A DNA stretch of 64,000 nt from Paracentrotus lividus (GCA_940671915.1 CALNVZ010003426.1:20946196-21010195); one strand, 5' to 3'; numbered from the stretch's first letter, positions 23,015 to 35,802 are shown. The notes: generated by a model not told the origin, from the sequence alone. Translations and numbers: made by a program.

Positions 23015-23763
23015 CTGTCCCATTTAGTTTTAGGGAAGAATGAGTAATAACATTCAGTATCTCTTTTTATTTTTGTCAATTACAATGTATCATACAAGTA
23101 ATAGTTTTACTGCTACATGTATACATGTAATTTAAACTACTGTATGCACGATTGAATCATTTCAGTGTTTAAAGTGGCTAGCTAACACAAATAAAAGTTC
23201 GACTTGGATGATTTTTCAGGATAAAAGCTGGCGTTTCTTCTTGAAATTTGACATGGCTTTTGATGTTTGAAGCAGACATTATGGATTATTGTGTGTAAAG
23301 CGATGCATATCTTGAACCTAGCAATCATTGTTTTTTTGCCTCATTTAGACATGTGCTCATTATTTTAAATTAAACAAACATGTTTTTATTGTATGTAAAC
23401 AAACATGCATGTCAAGATGAGCAAAAATAAACCTCTAAATTAGCAATGCAGAAACACAAGATCATGAATGTCCAAATGCTTTCACATAAAATATCACAAA
23501 ATGCAGAGCATTACTAAGAAACTGAAATGTCTTTCGATATTTCTTAACCCCCCCCCCAAAAAAAAAAAGAGGAAACTTGTTGTGTGTGCATGTGCTATTG
23601 CTCATGTCTTTGAATCATATTTGTTAGGTTTATACCCACATTGTTCAGGGACAATAACGAGAGCTACATGTAGATTAAAAAAAAAAATTATAATAATAAA
23701 CTTAATAAATAAATAAATAAAAATATGAAATATAATGAAATATACTATTGAGGAATTACTTAC

Positions 23764-23826
23764 CGAGGCACCGATGGGAGAGCTTCCAAAGCCTAGTACA
23801 GCGGCAACACTGGCTCTGCGCTTAGA
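23764..23826 (-). CDS. IRAG1: IRAG-like exon 17: cGMP-kinase-type phosphosite
   Basis: Acceptor actgtgtatag, donor gtaagt; 21 codons, phase 0 at both ends. Encodes SKRRASVAAVLGFGSSPIGA plus Ser. KRRAS at residues 912-916 fits the R-R-x-S consensus of cGMP- and cAMP-dependent kinases. It resembles, in sequence and in position after the coiled coil, the regulatory RRVS site I recall in mammalian IRAG1. The exon is skippable in frame, which would make an isoform without this site. Confidence 0.85.
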
Positions 23827-24688
23827 CTATACACAGTAGAGAAAAAGGGAGAAAATTATGAGGTTAAAAAGCAACATAATCTGTCTGAGGGGGAGGCAGT
23901 TGACTATTATATGTAGTTCTGTTTCAAAATAACGGTAAACACCCGAGTCCTTCTTGGGTGTTTCACATGGAATCATGCATGAAATAAAGTCACACTAAAA
24001 TGCAAAGTGTATTTATCAGTAATTAACTGGATACTAGAAGAAACAATTCATTAATATTATTATCCTGTATTCAATCACACTCTCATTGAAAAAAACTTTT
24101 CAAAAGAATGCATCCCCTAATACAACATCTGACCTACTGGGACTTTATTTAAGTGTGACTTTAAGTCTTGCTTAACTTGTTGAACAGGCCCCTAGATGTA
24201 GGGCTGTCAGATTTTTTTTTTTCTGGGGGGGGGGGGGTACATGTACATTAGTGAGGAGCAAGCAATGGACAAAACATTTATTCAGTGGATAACGGGAAGA
24301 AAAAAAAGGGCAGGTCTCATTCAGAATTTCATTAAAATATCTTGAATTGCCACATATTTGTTTTTATTTATTATTTTTTTTTTTTTCAAATGTATAAATC
24401 TGTCACATAATAAAAACAACTCTATATCTATTCAATCGAATGGTCTCCTGTCATTCGCGGTAATGAAACAATTTCTTCAATCTGAGCGGGCGTCTTAAGG
24501 CGTCATCTCCAATCAATAGGCGTCAGTTTTCCACGGCTTCCTGGGAAACATTCAGCTTTCAGCTTTCAACATGTTTATTCGTGTTTAAGCCGTATTAAGT
24601 TTTCGGGATTCTATTCAAAAGACGATAAATCGGCTTTTGGAACAAAAGATGCAGGAAACTGACACCTTTAGAATGGAGAAGGCGCCTA

Positions 24689-24808
24689 ACACAAAGGTAT
24701 CGATTGCAAATCTGATTGGATACTTGTCGGTCTTTTGAATAAATGTGCATGTAACAGTGCTCTTGATTGGCTATTGCCATTTTGCCATTGATTGCAAACC
24801 TTTGTGTT
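24689..24808. repeat. Foldback repeat with dispersed relative
   Basis: aacacaaaggtatcgattgc on the left pairs with attgcaaacctttgtgttt on the right. The core (gctcttgattggctattgcc) is similar to 41011-41130, where cagctattctgattgg and tcctgattggctactagc occur. It is probably a small dispersed element. Confidence 0.5.
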
Positions 24809-27489
24809 TATACAGAGCCTGGCATTGGTTTGTATTAATGTAGTTGACGCTTTCAACAAAAATATAATACTTTTTATAATTACAATGCTGGGTGATGAAT
24901 GGAATTATTAAAGTGATTTGCACTTTTTTTTATAAAAAAGGCTGCATACTTAGAAAATGGGTAAAATTTCTTTTTAGCATCCTAACGATTACATATATGT
25001 GGTCTTATAAAGAAAAAATTTATATAGCTGTTCAAAATATTTCTGATTCTCTCTATCTGTTTATCACTACATTGGAACAGAGGACCAAGCCCTATAAAAA
25101 CTTTACATTGAAGTTCATTGTGTTTTATTATGAATTTGGAGGGCCTTGTATCCCAATATCAGGGGCTAGTCCATGCCAAGTCAAATGTGTCTTTTTGACT
25201 CCCAGCTCCACATAATTATACATACAGTTGTATATCTTGATTCAATTAAGTGTTGATACTTCTAATTTCACAAAATATGTTTATCTGATTAATGTTTTTA
25301 AAATATCTTTCTTTTGCATTTTTTGGAATAAAGTTTTTAAAAAATCAATATAAAATATTTTCCTTGGACCAATCAGTTTTTTTTTTTTTAATGAGGATAT
25401 GCTTGTTTCATTTTTTTTTTCCATTTAGATATTGACTTAGCTTTCCATTTCACTATTAAATCAAAATTGAAATTGATTGTGAATCACAGTTAGAGGGCAG
25501 CAAACAAATTTCTACCAATTTTACATTCATTTATTGGATATTTTAAAATCACTGTTTCACCCCTTACCACAAAAGGGAACAAGAAAAAAAAAAGACAAAC
25601 CCCCCCCCCCCCCCAATTGTCTAATAAATTGGAAAGCGGGTCTTATCGCAGGAAACTTAGCATTATTAGATATTAAAACTGGTAATAATATTGAAACAAT
25701 TACACTTGCAGTTTTTTTATAATGCATTATTATATTCTGAAAAGCCTACTTGCACTATGTTGTGGCTGCATTTTAACTGTTCATTTACATTTTTAATGAA
25801 TAAAAGCTTTTTTTTAAATGATAGTTTGAAGAAAATATATGAGGCACAAGCTTTAGATTATTATTATTTATCAAATCTAGGAATATTGTAAATGAAATCG
25901 ATGTGAAACTGCTGTGTATAAAGCACTACAATAAAAAAAAAACTCATTCTTAAACACTAAATTTCACACAAGTGCAACACAGCAATTTGATCCACTCCAA
26001 AACTAAAAGCAGGGCATTAGATTAAGAGGTAAATTGATTTGTTAACAGCAATTTAAAACATCTCTTTATGAAGTTATACACTAATAATAGTGCCATCAAC
26101 AGCAAAACCAATTATATTTGTATAGGGTCATGTGTCACATATTGGGGTATAGTAAAAGGGTGGAGGCGTTACATTTTGGAGCAAAATTTTCCACATTTTT
26201 CGCATAGCATGAACATAAAGTACAGTCATGAGCTGTGCAATGTCTCAAATTGTAGGTAATTTATCAGGCTACATGTCTGTGAAGTTTCAGCTTTGTCCTG
26301 CTCACAGTTTTAATAAAAAGATAATTTGAGTGGGGTAAGGTAGGGAGGGGAGGATCCTACGGTGGAGGATCCTACGGTGGAGGCATGTGTTAAAGCATAG
26401 GGAATTCCCATTTTTGTTACTTTCTTACTCTTTGTTGCATTATATATTTGTATCAAATCGGTGTTATAGGTTGAGTGATATATCAATCTCTTTGGAATTT
26501 ATCTGGGTTTAAATAAATGTGAAGTAGATTTTCAAAAGTCATTTAATCAATTAATTAATCCATTAAAACAAACTTCATGCACGCACGGCTCATAGACAAT
26601 GCATTGCAGGCAGCAAAAATTGCAACATGCCATTTTATAGCAATAATTGTGTTTTTACACCCATTTTCTTTGCATGTACGTAGATACACAAATGAGTGGA
26701 AATATATATTTTGTAATATACTTTGTCGAAGTTGTATTTCAAATGTAAAAGACAGGATTTCTGCCAGTTTTAACAAATTTTTTCATCTTTTCATCTTTTT
26801 TATACGCTCTGTAGCGCGGTTTAAAAGAATAATTTTATGTTACAAGTTTATATTTTTTAGAAGCATAGGTTCTTATTAACACAGTCTAAGTTGATTTATT
26901 TCAATTAATGCAAACAATAAGAAATTGATTACTATTGAAATTGTGAAACTTTTTAAACCATTTTTACTTGTAACACCTTGTATAGCTTTAATGACACACC
27001 CTGTACAGGCAAAAGAATATGTTAATCATCTTCCTTACCATCTCAGCTTTCAATATATGTATACTTTTATACATGTTTGACTTACCATTAAGAAACTAGA
27101 GATGTTTGTTTGTGACAATGTACATTTCTACAAATGTTTGGACATGTAACGCATTTTGCACCCAATTCATGACATACGGCCATACTCACACAATCAACAA
27201 TTTGTATCATGTTGTAATGTGAGGCACATGATCCTGCAACAAATGCTCTGTGGGTCAATTCCCAACACTTATTGAATGTCTAATTACATCATTCCCTAAC
27301 TTTTATACATTTGTACAACCTTACTCTAACCCTAATCTAAAGTATCCCAAATAAAACTGTTATTTTTAAGAAATGTAATATTACTTAAGTAGTGTTCATA
27401 ATTCATGTATGACTATATATATAATAATTCACATACATGTAGGAGTGTTAAAATTCGTTAGATTTTTAGACATTCAGCATGATAGAAAA

Positions 27490-27492
<3 letters not shown>

Positions 27493-27544
<52 letters not shown>
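27493..27544. repeat. Poly(T) run of 52
   Basis: Uninterrupted T run in intron 16. A 41-base A run follows 540 bases downstream (28083-28123). The two could base-pair in the transcript, or could be the two ends of oppositely inserted retroelement tails. Confidence 0.9.
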
Positions 27545-27545
<1 letters not shown>

Positions 27546-28078
27546 TAAATAATGAAAACATGTCAGTCTTGCAACATTTTAGGATATCATTTCATTGCAT
27601 AAATGTCCCCCAAATAAAAATAATCAGAAGAAAAATGCCATTGCTAACTGTAAATTTGAAAAATAATTGTGCTAAATGTACATGTATAATGCATCATGTG
27701 ATCATTTGCATAAAAGACTAAATACATGCAGGAATGTAATTGCAGTAAAGTACATGTGAAATACTGTCAGAGAAATTGGTGGGGAAGCAACATTTGGATA
27801 CAATGATAACATGACAAAGATGCAATGCATACTATAAAATGTAGTAGTCAAAGTTGAGATTGAGAAGATATCTGAAATTGACATGTCAAACATAAAAATG
27901 ACTGCAGTAAATGGGAAATTGCGAAGATATATTATATTGCGAAACATACATGTACACATCACATGATTACAAACAGTGTAATGGTTGTATGTTCAAATAA
28001 TAAAATAGGAAACAGAATGTTAAATAATGGTGCTGTAGACCTGGAGCAAAATCATAAATCAAAAATTAAATAAAAATT

Positions 28079-28082
<4 letters not shown>

Positions 28083-28123
<41 letters not shown>
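28083..28123. repeat. Poly(A) run of 41
   Basis: Uninterrupted A run, the partner of the T run at 27493-27544. Run length is likely uncertain in any assembly. Confidence 0.9.
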
Positions 28124-28124
<1 letters not shown>

Positions 28125-28886
28125 ATTCAAAAAAACATTATTTTAAGAGTCCGAGTATTCAAAGGAAATTTAAACTAGTAATCACAAAATATAGTTCAAT
28201 AAAGTCAGTCAGATGACCTGCAACATTTATACATGTACATTTTGTAGGTCACTGTGCAGACCTTGACTGTAAGAAAGTGATACTGTCAATTCCAGCGTAA
28301 TGGACATCAGAGAGATTTTGGTTGTTCTTACGAGTTAATGCTCAAACAAAATTCTCGATCATACAATGAATTTTTATTCAGTTTATATACAGGGTAAATT
28401 TCACAATGGTAAACTAAATAGCTGATGAGACAATGCGAGTGTGATGTTCATTACGGTCTCAAAGTACCCACTGCTTCTTCAGCTTTTCGAGAATAACATT
28501 ATGAAATTTGCCATTATGGTCACTTTTGTTCAGATGTGCTTGATAAAAGCGGTTGTAATTGGTGGGGCATGTGTGTTTCACAACTTGCAACCTCCTTGCT
28601 TTTCCACAAAATAAAGTACCGACTGAGTTGATCTTTACAGTTGATGGCAGTCAAGTGAGATCATCTCCATTCAAATACAGTAAGGTACAACTGAGCTCAA
28701 TTGATTACAATCTGCAATGAAGTTATACTCAGTCAGTACTGTAGCTGTGGCAAGAGCACTGCCGTACTGCCACCTTGTTCCTGGGTGTCTAAAACGTGCG
28801 CCTCCGTGTGTCTAACGCAGGGAGATGCACAAGACCCACGCATAAAACAACCCAAAATCTCTCTGAATTTGTTCAGTCACGCTGGA

Positions 28887-29222
28887 ATACTTGCATTTAC
28901 AGTGCTTGCATGGCAATGCATGATGGGACAGAATTCTAGTACTTACAATCAGTTGATTGCAGGTGTGATCATATTTCATATCGTTAACAATCATGAGAAA
29001 TTCACTTTTGTGTTGTGTGGATCAGACTAAAACATGACTACATGTATTTTCATTCAATCTAAAAGTTACTTCTTTGTTATGAAAGGATTTGTGTATAAAT
29101 TTAATAGGACATTGGTGAAAATCAAATTTCTAACTCGCTCTCACAATAGCGGTGGGAGCCGACACCAGCCGACTGTACTATCCCATCATGCATTGCGATG
29201 AAAGAACCGTAAACGCAAATAT
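28887..29222. mobile_element. Inverted-repeat element beside exon 16 donor
   Basis: Left arm atacttgcatttacagtgct followed by gcaatgcatgatgggacag. The right arm is its imperfect reverse complement (ctatcccatcatgcattgcg, then accgtaaacgcaaatat). Arms are about 45 bases. The right end stops some 22 bases from the donor of exon 16. Confidence 0.6.
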
Positions 29223-29244
29223 TGAGCTAATGAATGTTAGTTAC

Positions 29245-29322
29245 CTCCTCAGGGTCGTTGATATCACAGACTGACGGACTCTTTCTCATGAGTTTTTGAC
29301 GTACGATGCCATGCAAGGAGTG
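29245..29322 (-). CDS. IRAG1: IRAG-like exon 16
   Basis: Acceptor ccccttacgtcag, donor gtaact; 26 codons, phase 0 at both ends. Encodes HSLHGIVRQKLMRKSPSVCD then INDPEE. RKSPS gives a further basophilic or proline-directed serine. It lies between the two RRxS exons (15 and 17) in a basic regulatory segment, and is skippable in frame. Confidence 0.85.
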
Positions 29323-29737
29323 CTGACGTAAGGGGAAGGTGATCGGACGAAGACAAACGTTATGAATACATTATGGGATGGAAACATGGCTTTCTACATG
29401 GATATTGTCAGAGCTGAGGTCAGAGGTCAACTACATGTAGGGACGTACACATAGAATGTATTGAGAACAGGTCAAGGACTTGAGAAAGACAGGACAGGAA
29501 ATAGATAAGATATAAGTGAACGGGAGATGGAGAGGAAGTATTCCTTTTAATAGAGTGATGGAAAAAGAGAGACAGAGGGAAAGGGGTAAACAAATGAAGG
29601 AAAAATACATTTGTTCAATGATTGAAAGACATAGAAGAAAGATAGTGAAGAAGAAAAAAATAACGGAATGATTGAAAGAGGGGGATAGTGGAGGGGGAAA
29701 AAGGAAATAGAGATAGATTGGTTAAGAGAGAGAAAGA

Positions 29738-29773
29738 GAGATAGAGAGAGAGAGAGAGAGAGGGGGGGGGGGG
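29738..29773. repeat. GA microsatellite joined to a G run
   Basis: agagag run followed by 13 consecutive G within a purine-rich strand (29540-29890). The long open frames on the opposite strand here are only the translation of pyrimidine runs. Confidence 0.85.
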
Positions 29774-30229
29774 AGAAAGAAAGAACAATGGAAAAAGAAG
29801 AAAAGGAACATTGAGTGGGAAAATAAAAGGGAAGAAGGGAGGGAAGAGAAAAGAATGAGAGAAAAGTTAGGGAAAGAGAGAAGGGGGCTGGGGTTTCTGT
29901 AAAAGAAAGGGGATGAACTAAAACAACGTCTATAAAAGAACATAAAAGCATTGGAAGTTACCAAGTAAATATACAATGGTTAACTGATATAAAAACATTC
30001 TAAATTAGAAAAGAAATGGGGAAGAGACTAAGATTAGAACTCTGACCATGACGATTAATGGAAAGGGGACATGCCACATGTAGCATGCATTGCAATTGCT
30101 GGAATCATACATGTAGCTGGTCGGTCAAAAGCTTTACAAACAAACTTAATTTTGTATAAGAAAATAAAAAATTTGCCAAATGGTTTGAGATACATACAAT
30201 TATGAAAATTAGATATTTTGCTCATGATA

Positions 30230-31500
30230 TTGGTAGGCCTTTATACAGATGCATGGAATAAAAGAAATCTGTATATAACTATCCCATAAATAAAGATTGG
30301 TAGGCCTATATACAGATATATGAAATAAAAGAGATATCTGTACAGGGTGACCCAGAAAAAAGGAAACCCAACTTTGATCAACAATGATTTCAAAAATACT
30401 CCAATGGGGATTATGAAATTTATATCACTGTAAAGTGCAACTCATTACCATTCTAATGATATCTCTCTCACCTCACCAATATCATGCTTCGCTGAACCCC
30501 ATTGTTCTGAAAAAGTCTTGTAAAATTGTGCGTGGTTCACTTTCATGCACCTCGAGATGGTTTGTGTGAATGTGCCTGGAAAGGAAACCCAACTTTGATC
30601 ATCAATAATTTCAAACATATTTCAGTGGTGATTAAGAAGTTTATATCACTGGAAAGTATAACTCATTACCATTCTAATGATACCTCTCTCAGCTCACCAA
30701 TATCATGCATCACTGAACCCCATTGTTTTGAAAATTGTCTCGCAAAATTGGGATATGTTCTCTTTCATGCTCCTTGAGATGAGTTGCTTTTAAGGTTCCT
30801 AAACAATCTAAGTAGAGCATTCCGGTGACTTTAATAAATGGGTTTGATAAATGGGTTGGAAATGTCTACTTATTTAGTCCGTTAATCTTACCATCCAGTA
30901 ATTTCATCATGTTACTGCTCACAACAACCCAGAGAACTTTAGTTCTCCGTGGAGAATGTAAGAAGCATGACAGTGCATCAATCACAATTTTTCAAGATAT
31001 TTTCAGACAATGGTGTTCAGTGATGCGTGACATTGGCGAGCTGAAAGAGATATCAATAAAATGATAATGAGTGGCACTTTCCAGTGATATAAACGTCATA
31101 ATTACCACTGTCATGTTTTTTAAATGATTGATGATGAAAGTTGGGTTCCTTTTTAGGCACATTGCAACAACCCATCTCAATGAGCGTGAAAGTGAACCAC
31201 TCACAATTTTGCAAGACATTTTCAAAACAATGGGGTTCAGTGATGCGTGACATTGGTGAGCTGAGCAAGGTATCATTAAAATGGTAATGAGTTGCACTTT
31301 CCAGGTGATATAAATTTTATAATCACCATGGTAATATTTTTTAAATTATTGATGATCAAAGTTGGGTTTCCTTTTTTCTGGGTCACCCTGTATATAACTA
31401 TCCCATAAATAAAGATTGGTAGGCCTACATGTATATACAGATATATGAAATAAAAGAGATATCTGTATATAACTATCCCATAAATAAAGATATTTAAAAA
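30230..31500. repeat. Tandem ~60 bp units that host a transposon
   Basis: A unit containing tataactatcccataaataa, attggtaggcctatatacag and atgaaataaaagagatatct repeats on both sides of the foldback element at 30343-31390. The copy at 31450-31495 is uninterrupted and shows what the target looked like before insertion. Confidence 0.75.
30343..31390. mobile_element. Tc1/mariner-type foldback element with doubled arms
   Basis: Ends are cagggtgacccagaaaaaag and its reverse complement, flanked by TA on both sides. Each arm holds two tandem modules of about 221 bases: ggaaacccaactttgatca at 30362 and 30583 on the left, and the inverse near 31129 and 31351 on the right. There is no transposase frame. 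Neighbouring repeat units show the empty site, so the TA duplication is seen directly. Confidence 0.85.
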
Positions 31501-33972
31501 ATGTAACATATCAAATATTTTGTTTTTAGGCATGGTTTTCACAGCCAAACTCATAGCCTCTACCAATCTACTGTTTCTCCCATATTAACAAGTTGCAAAA
31601 AAGACAAATGTGAGAAAAAGAATTTTCTTACAACACCTTCTTTGTTTGGTAGGTATATGTAAATGTAAATAAATGATATACTTCCTTTAAAAAAAAGGGT
31701 TAGTTTACAAATAAGAATAAGAAATAATGAATGATCCTAATGATAATTAGGGTGATGCATACATGTACACATACATGCAAAGCTCCCCCATGCAAGTCCA
31801 TTATGTCACATGAAGAGAAGAATGAGTATCAGTCATCAAACACCTTATTATTTGTGTTCTACCAGAATTCAACCCAAAAATATTTATGACACAATACTAC
31901 ACATACCCCTGTTCAAGTTTTCATAACAAAAATTATTTTATATTTTGGAAATTTGTAACAAAAAGTAACCCTCTTCTAAAACTGGCCCTCAAAACTAACC
32001 CTCTCCAAAAATTGCCTGACCATCTCTGCCCAACTGTCAGTCTGTATGCCTATTTCTAACTTTCTCCCCTCTCTCTCTCCCTTTCTCTCTCATTAGCAAT
32101 CAACCCTTTCTAAACTTAATATTGTGTACATTTCTGAGATTTTAAAGAATTATGTTTTATGTAGTCCATCCAAAGGATTGGAACCTTGCCATTTTTAATT
32201 ACATAGTACATCTCAAGCTCTACTGTAAAAAAACAGAAACATTTGTGACATTAAACTTTTGCAAATTACAGACCAGCAGTAAGAGTCAACATACATCTGC
32301 TTGTACAGTATCTGACATTCAATGTGAATTTTTGCGGGCATTTTAATTTCGTGGATCGTGCCTCCTCACGAAATTTGTGTAATTATCATGCACACAAAAA
32401 ATTCTGATTTTACGATATTCTTTCAAGAAATGATCAAGTTGATGAAGGTCATCTGTATAATGTACAGTGATGGCAAATGACTGGTAAAGAAAAGAAAAAT
32501 GTTCCCCCACAAACCGCTTTAATACATGCTTAGTAGAAATGACTTGCATGAATATCATGTCTTCATGAAAACACCTGATATAAAATGAAATACATAATTC
32601 ATCTCAAGAGGACCTCCTGCAAAGTATAAAGACTATGCCACCAAGTTGCAACAATACTATGCGGTGTACCCCAAGGGTCTTCATTCGGTACTTTTTAATT
32701 TTACACATATGATTGGTCTGCAGCAAGCTTCTTTCCCACAACCCAGCATTAATACATGCTTAGATTAATATCTTTGATGCAATGTAATTTCTTTTCTCAT
32801 GAGATTACAGAATGAAATACATACTTGGTCTCCAGAAGGCCTCTTTTGATTTAAAGAAAAATATTGAATACACAGGAACCATTGTTAAGATTGTAATTAT
32901 GCAATGCTCGAATAGGGTGGGGCTTAAAATGTACCGCAGAGAGGAGTACATGTACAAAAGCATTTTAAACAATACACATAGCTTCCCCTAATTATTTCTT
33001 TAGTTATATTTGCTTATTTTCATAGGAAGAAGCACTGCATTCCCATCATTAATGGGTTAAGTTTTTGAACATCCTATCGTACTAAGGATTGCAGAAAAAT
33101 AGAAATCTAAATTCTTTACGTTTAATAGAAATCTAGGTTATTCAAATAAAACCTACAGCTCCACATCCTATTAGAGAGACTCAATGCGGGCAATTGAAAA
33201 TCATTACTTTTATACTAGAAGCACGATAATTAATACATGTACAGTAAAGTATTGAATCCAATCTGTAGAATATAATATGTAGTGCATGTATATTAATTTC
33301 CCTTGTTAGTTCACATCTCACATCAATGTTTCACTTAGTATTAGACCGAAACCACTGCACCATTGCATTAAACAACAATACAATCTAATGTGAAGTGAGG
33401 TTATGTTATTAAACAAACATTAATAAATAAATACTGGGCAAATCAATAGCAAAAGAGTGATGTTATACTCGACAACCCCTAAGATCAAACTATTCGATCA
33501 AACAAACATAGGAACTATGTGGGAAAGTGGTCTTAATTTTGTTTCAAGAATAGTACTTCTCCGCAATGTATCCAAGAATAAATGCAGGTTGTTCTCTTTA
33601 TACAGATACTAGAAAAGGTACAACCATATGTATTCCGAATGACAGGAATCAACCTCCTGAGCATAATTCCCTGCAGGAAATATTTTATTCTATTTATTTA
33701 TTCTATTTTTATAATCCAAATTCTCAGGGAGCATTGGAAATTTACAATATCTGTTGGTACATTGAAAGCAGCACATGTTCTCAACAGAAATATGGTGCAA
33801 TATAAATGCTGTGGATCATCATCATCATCACATGTAGTGGTACAGACTAAGTTAATTTCTTGGTTATTATTCCTTTTTTTGTGTGTATCTCTGTTGCCAT
33901 GGAATTGCCCAATGGTTAGTAAATTAAGTTTAACCAGTATAACCTCAGCCACATGCAGGTGAATGCACTTAC
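31501..33972. other. Intron 15, remainder, no gene seen
   Basis: AT-rich intron sequence with tacatgta octamers and a short atcatcatcatc run near 33817. Flanking exons 15 and 16 are in phase 0, so no missing exon is implied. Confidence 0.45.
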
Positions 33973-34031
33973 CTTCATGTTAGGGTTTGTCATGGTTGAT
34001 GATCTTCGTAACCTGCCTCCAGTGTCCATGT
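33973..34031 (-). CDS. IRAG1: IRAG-like exon 15: RRSS site
   Basis: Acceptor tatgcttttcag, donor gtaagt; two bases then 19 codons. With G from exon 14 it begins DMDTGGRLRRSSTMTNPNMK. LRRSS at residues 872-876 is a strong consensus site for cGMP- or cAMP-dependent kinase, 40 residues before the KRRAS site of exon 17. Confidence 0.85.
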
Positions 34032-34195
34032 CTGAAAAGCATATTTTCATTGATTGATTGATTGAAAATCATATTATTTCCTTTAAAAAAATATATAGAT
34101 TGATTTACATTGTAAATGAATACAGTGTACATTATTCAATGGAGTGGAGAAAACCCCCAAAGCTTAGCTTGTGTTGGGTACTCTTATCCATATCA

Positions 34196-34334
34196 GGAGG
34201 GCATTTCATCAAAGGACTTGTCAGACGTTTTATCCGACAAATTTGCTCTCAGCCAATCAGATGCAAGCATTTCAGTAGCTTATAACAGCTTGTTGGATGA
34301 AACGTCCGACAAGTCCTTTGATGAAATGCTCCCC
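34196..34334. mobile_element. MITE family B, copy 2
   Basis: Ends gggcatttcatcaaaggact and its inverse (agtcctttgatgaaatgctc). The core aatttgctctcagccaatca and catttcagtagcttataaca are as in the other two copies. Confidence 0.9.
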
Positions 34335-34485
34335 AGGACAACTACCCCCGTGGACAATCGCCCCTTAGGATAACTACCCGGGACCAGAAATAGGATTTGG
34401 GTTAGCTGTGGATTTGGGGGGTAGATTTTTGGCAGGGGGAAGTTTTCTGGAAGGTAATTGTCCAGGGGGTAGTTGTCATAGAACC
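34335..34485. mobile_element. MITE family D copy
   Basis: Begins aggacaactacccccgtgga directly after the family B copy and ends with gggggtagttgtcatagaac. The interior gggtagatttttggcagggg marks the family. Confidence 0.75.
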
Positions 34486-34496
34486 ACACAAATCAG

Positions 34497-34733
34497 TGGG
34501 GTGTAACACAAAGACTTACGATTGATTAAAAGTTACGACTGATTTTTTCTTGGCAGCCTCATCATGGACAGGATGCTCCAAAGTTCATGATCTTAATCCT
34601 AACCCTAGCCCCAACCCTACTCTTAATCATATCCAAATCCTAATCCATGACTGTACCTGGTTTTCAAATGAGGCTACCGAGGAAAAATCAATCGTAACTT
34701 TTAATCAATCGTAAGTCTTTGTGTTACACCCCA
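34497..34733. mobile_element. MITE with ends tggggtgtaacacaaagact
   Basis: Arms of about 65 bases: tggggtgtaacacaaagact, ttaaaagttacgactga and, inside, ggcagcctcat, mirrored by atgaggctaccgaggaaaaa and agtctttgtgttacacccca. The interior has CCTAACCCTA-like repeats. It is the third transposon in a row (34196-34733). Confidence 0.85.
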
Positions 34734-35253
34734 GATATGATAAGCAGTACAAGGTTTCTTAGTATTCTTTCTTGGGATCATGAGTGGTCCTGAAATGAAC
34801 CTACATTGTACGTACAGGGCTCTCGACATTTGATATGATAACATTACACATCTTTATATAGTGCATTACATGGCCAATTCAATGCTATTTTCTAATCAAT
34901 TTGTTATCATGACCATTGGGCACTGGAATTCAAGCCCACACAGAGAATAAAATTAAAACCTATTCTCTGGGGAACTTCAAAAAACATATTGTATATCTAA
35001 ATATTAAACTATAACCTTGAATTCAATACTGTACACGCTGAATATTTTGTAAATTTCGCGACTTACTGAATGCGGAAATTTTTACTTCCTGAAATTTCTG
35101 TATGGAGCGAATACAAATACAACAAATTCCTGAAAATATACTCTCGCGAATTCTCCATCTTGAAGCAAAATTGCAAAAAAATATATGGATGCAAAATAAA
35201 CGGAGTATAGAGTATAAGCAACACCTGTGACCCATGTGCTATGTATTACTTAC

Positions 35254-35315
35254 CATCAGTCAAACTAGCAATAGAATTGCCCCTAAGGAGGATCTTGTTT
35301 TCATGCAGAACTCGC
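35254..35315 (-). CDS. IRAG1: IRAG-like exon 14: end of coiled coil
   Basis: Acceptor tcatttattag, donor gtaagt; one base, 20 codons, one base. Encodes RVLHENKILLRGNSIASLTD. Together with AAG from the junction it continues the helix of exon 13 and then breaks it. Confidence 0.85.
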
Positions 35316-35802
35316 CTAATAAATGAAATTAAGAAATAGGAAGACATAGTAAATATTTCACCGGATAGACATTCATTACACGTATTGCATTCAAAAAGGA
35401 TTCTTAAAGACAGTACCACAATGTTGATGTTATTTTCTCATTTATCAACATTCATTTTTATAAAAGCACTTCATTACTAAATAAAACCTAACATTTTCGT
35501 GAACAGATATTTCTCATGACTTTGGACTAGTTGGGGAAAATTATGATGGTTTGATTTTGTAATGTTAATGATGTTTTGAATATAAATAGCCTTATATTGA
35601 AGGTCTAACTCCTGAAATTTATGCAAACAATATTTCAGTTTATATAGTACATGAATTTGCTCTCTACAATGCCTTCTTTTCTCAAATATGCTGCTTCAAT
35701 ATCGCATATTACATAATCATAAATTTTATGTAACTATTCCAACTCAAACGTTCATTTCTCTTCGTCTAAATATTTCAATACTGCTTGATTCTTGTCACTT
35801 AC

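Larger units (their letters stand above)
23827..29244. other. Intron 16, 5.4 kb, no gene seen
   Basis: The flanking exons are phase 0 and no exon is required. It holds a worn MITE-like end pair (about 23950-24200), a foldback (24689-24808), long T and A runs (27493-27544, 28083-28123) and an inverted-repeat element next to the donor (28887-29222). The direct repeat ggatcctacggtgga occurs twice at 26352-26382. I see no RNA gene. Confidence 0.5.

Noticed and set aside
28701-29030. 109-codon open frame on the plus strand
   Set aside because: Its second half is one arm of an inverted-repeat element and the rest has no recognisable features.
29547-29976. Ser/Leu/Phe-rich open frames on the minus strand
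   Set aside because: They are translations of a purine-rich simple-sequence strand (GA and G runs).
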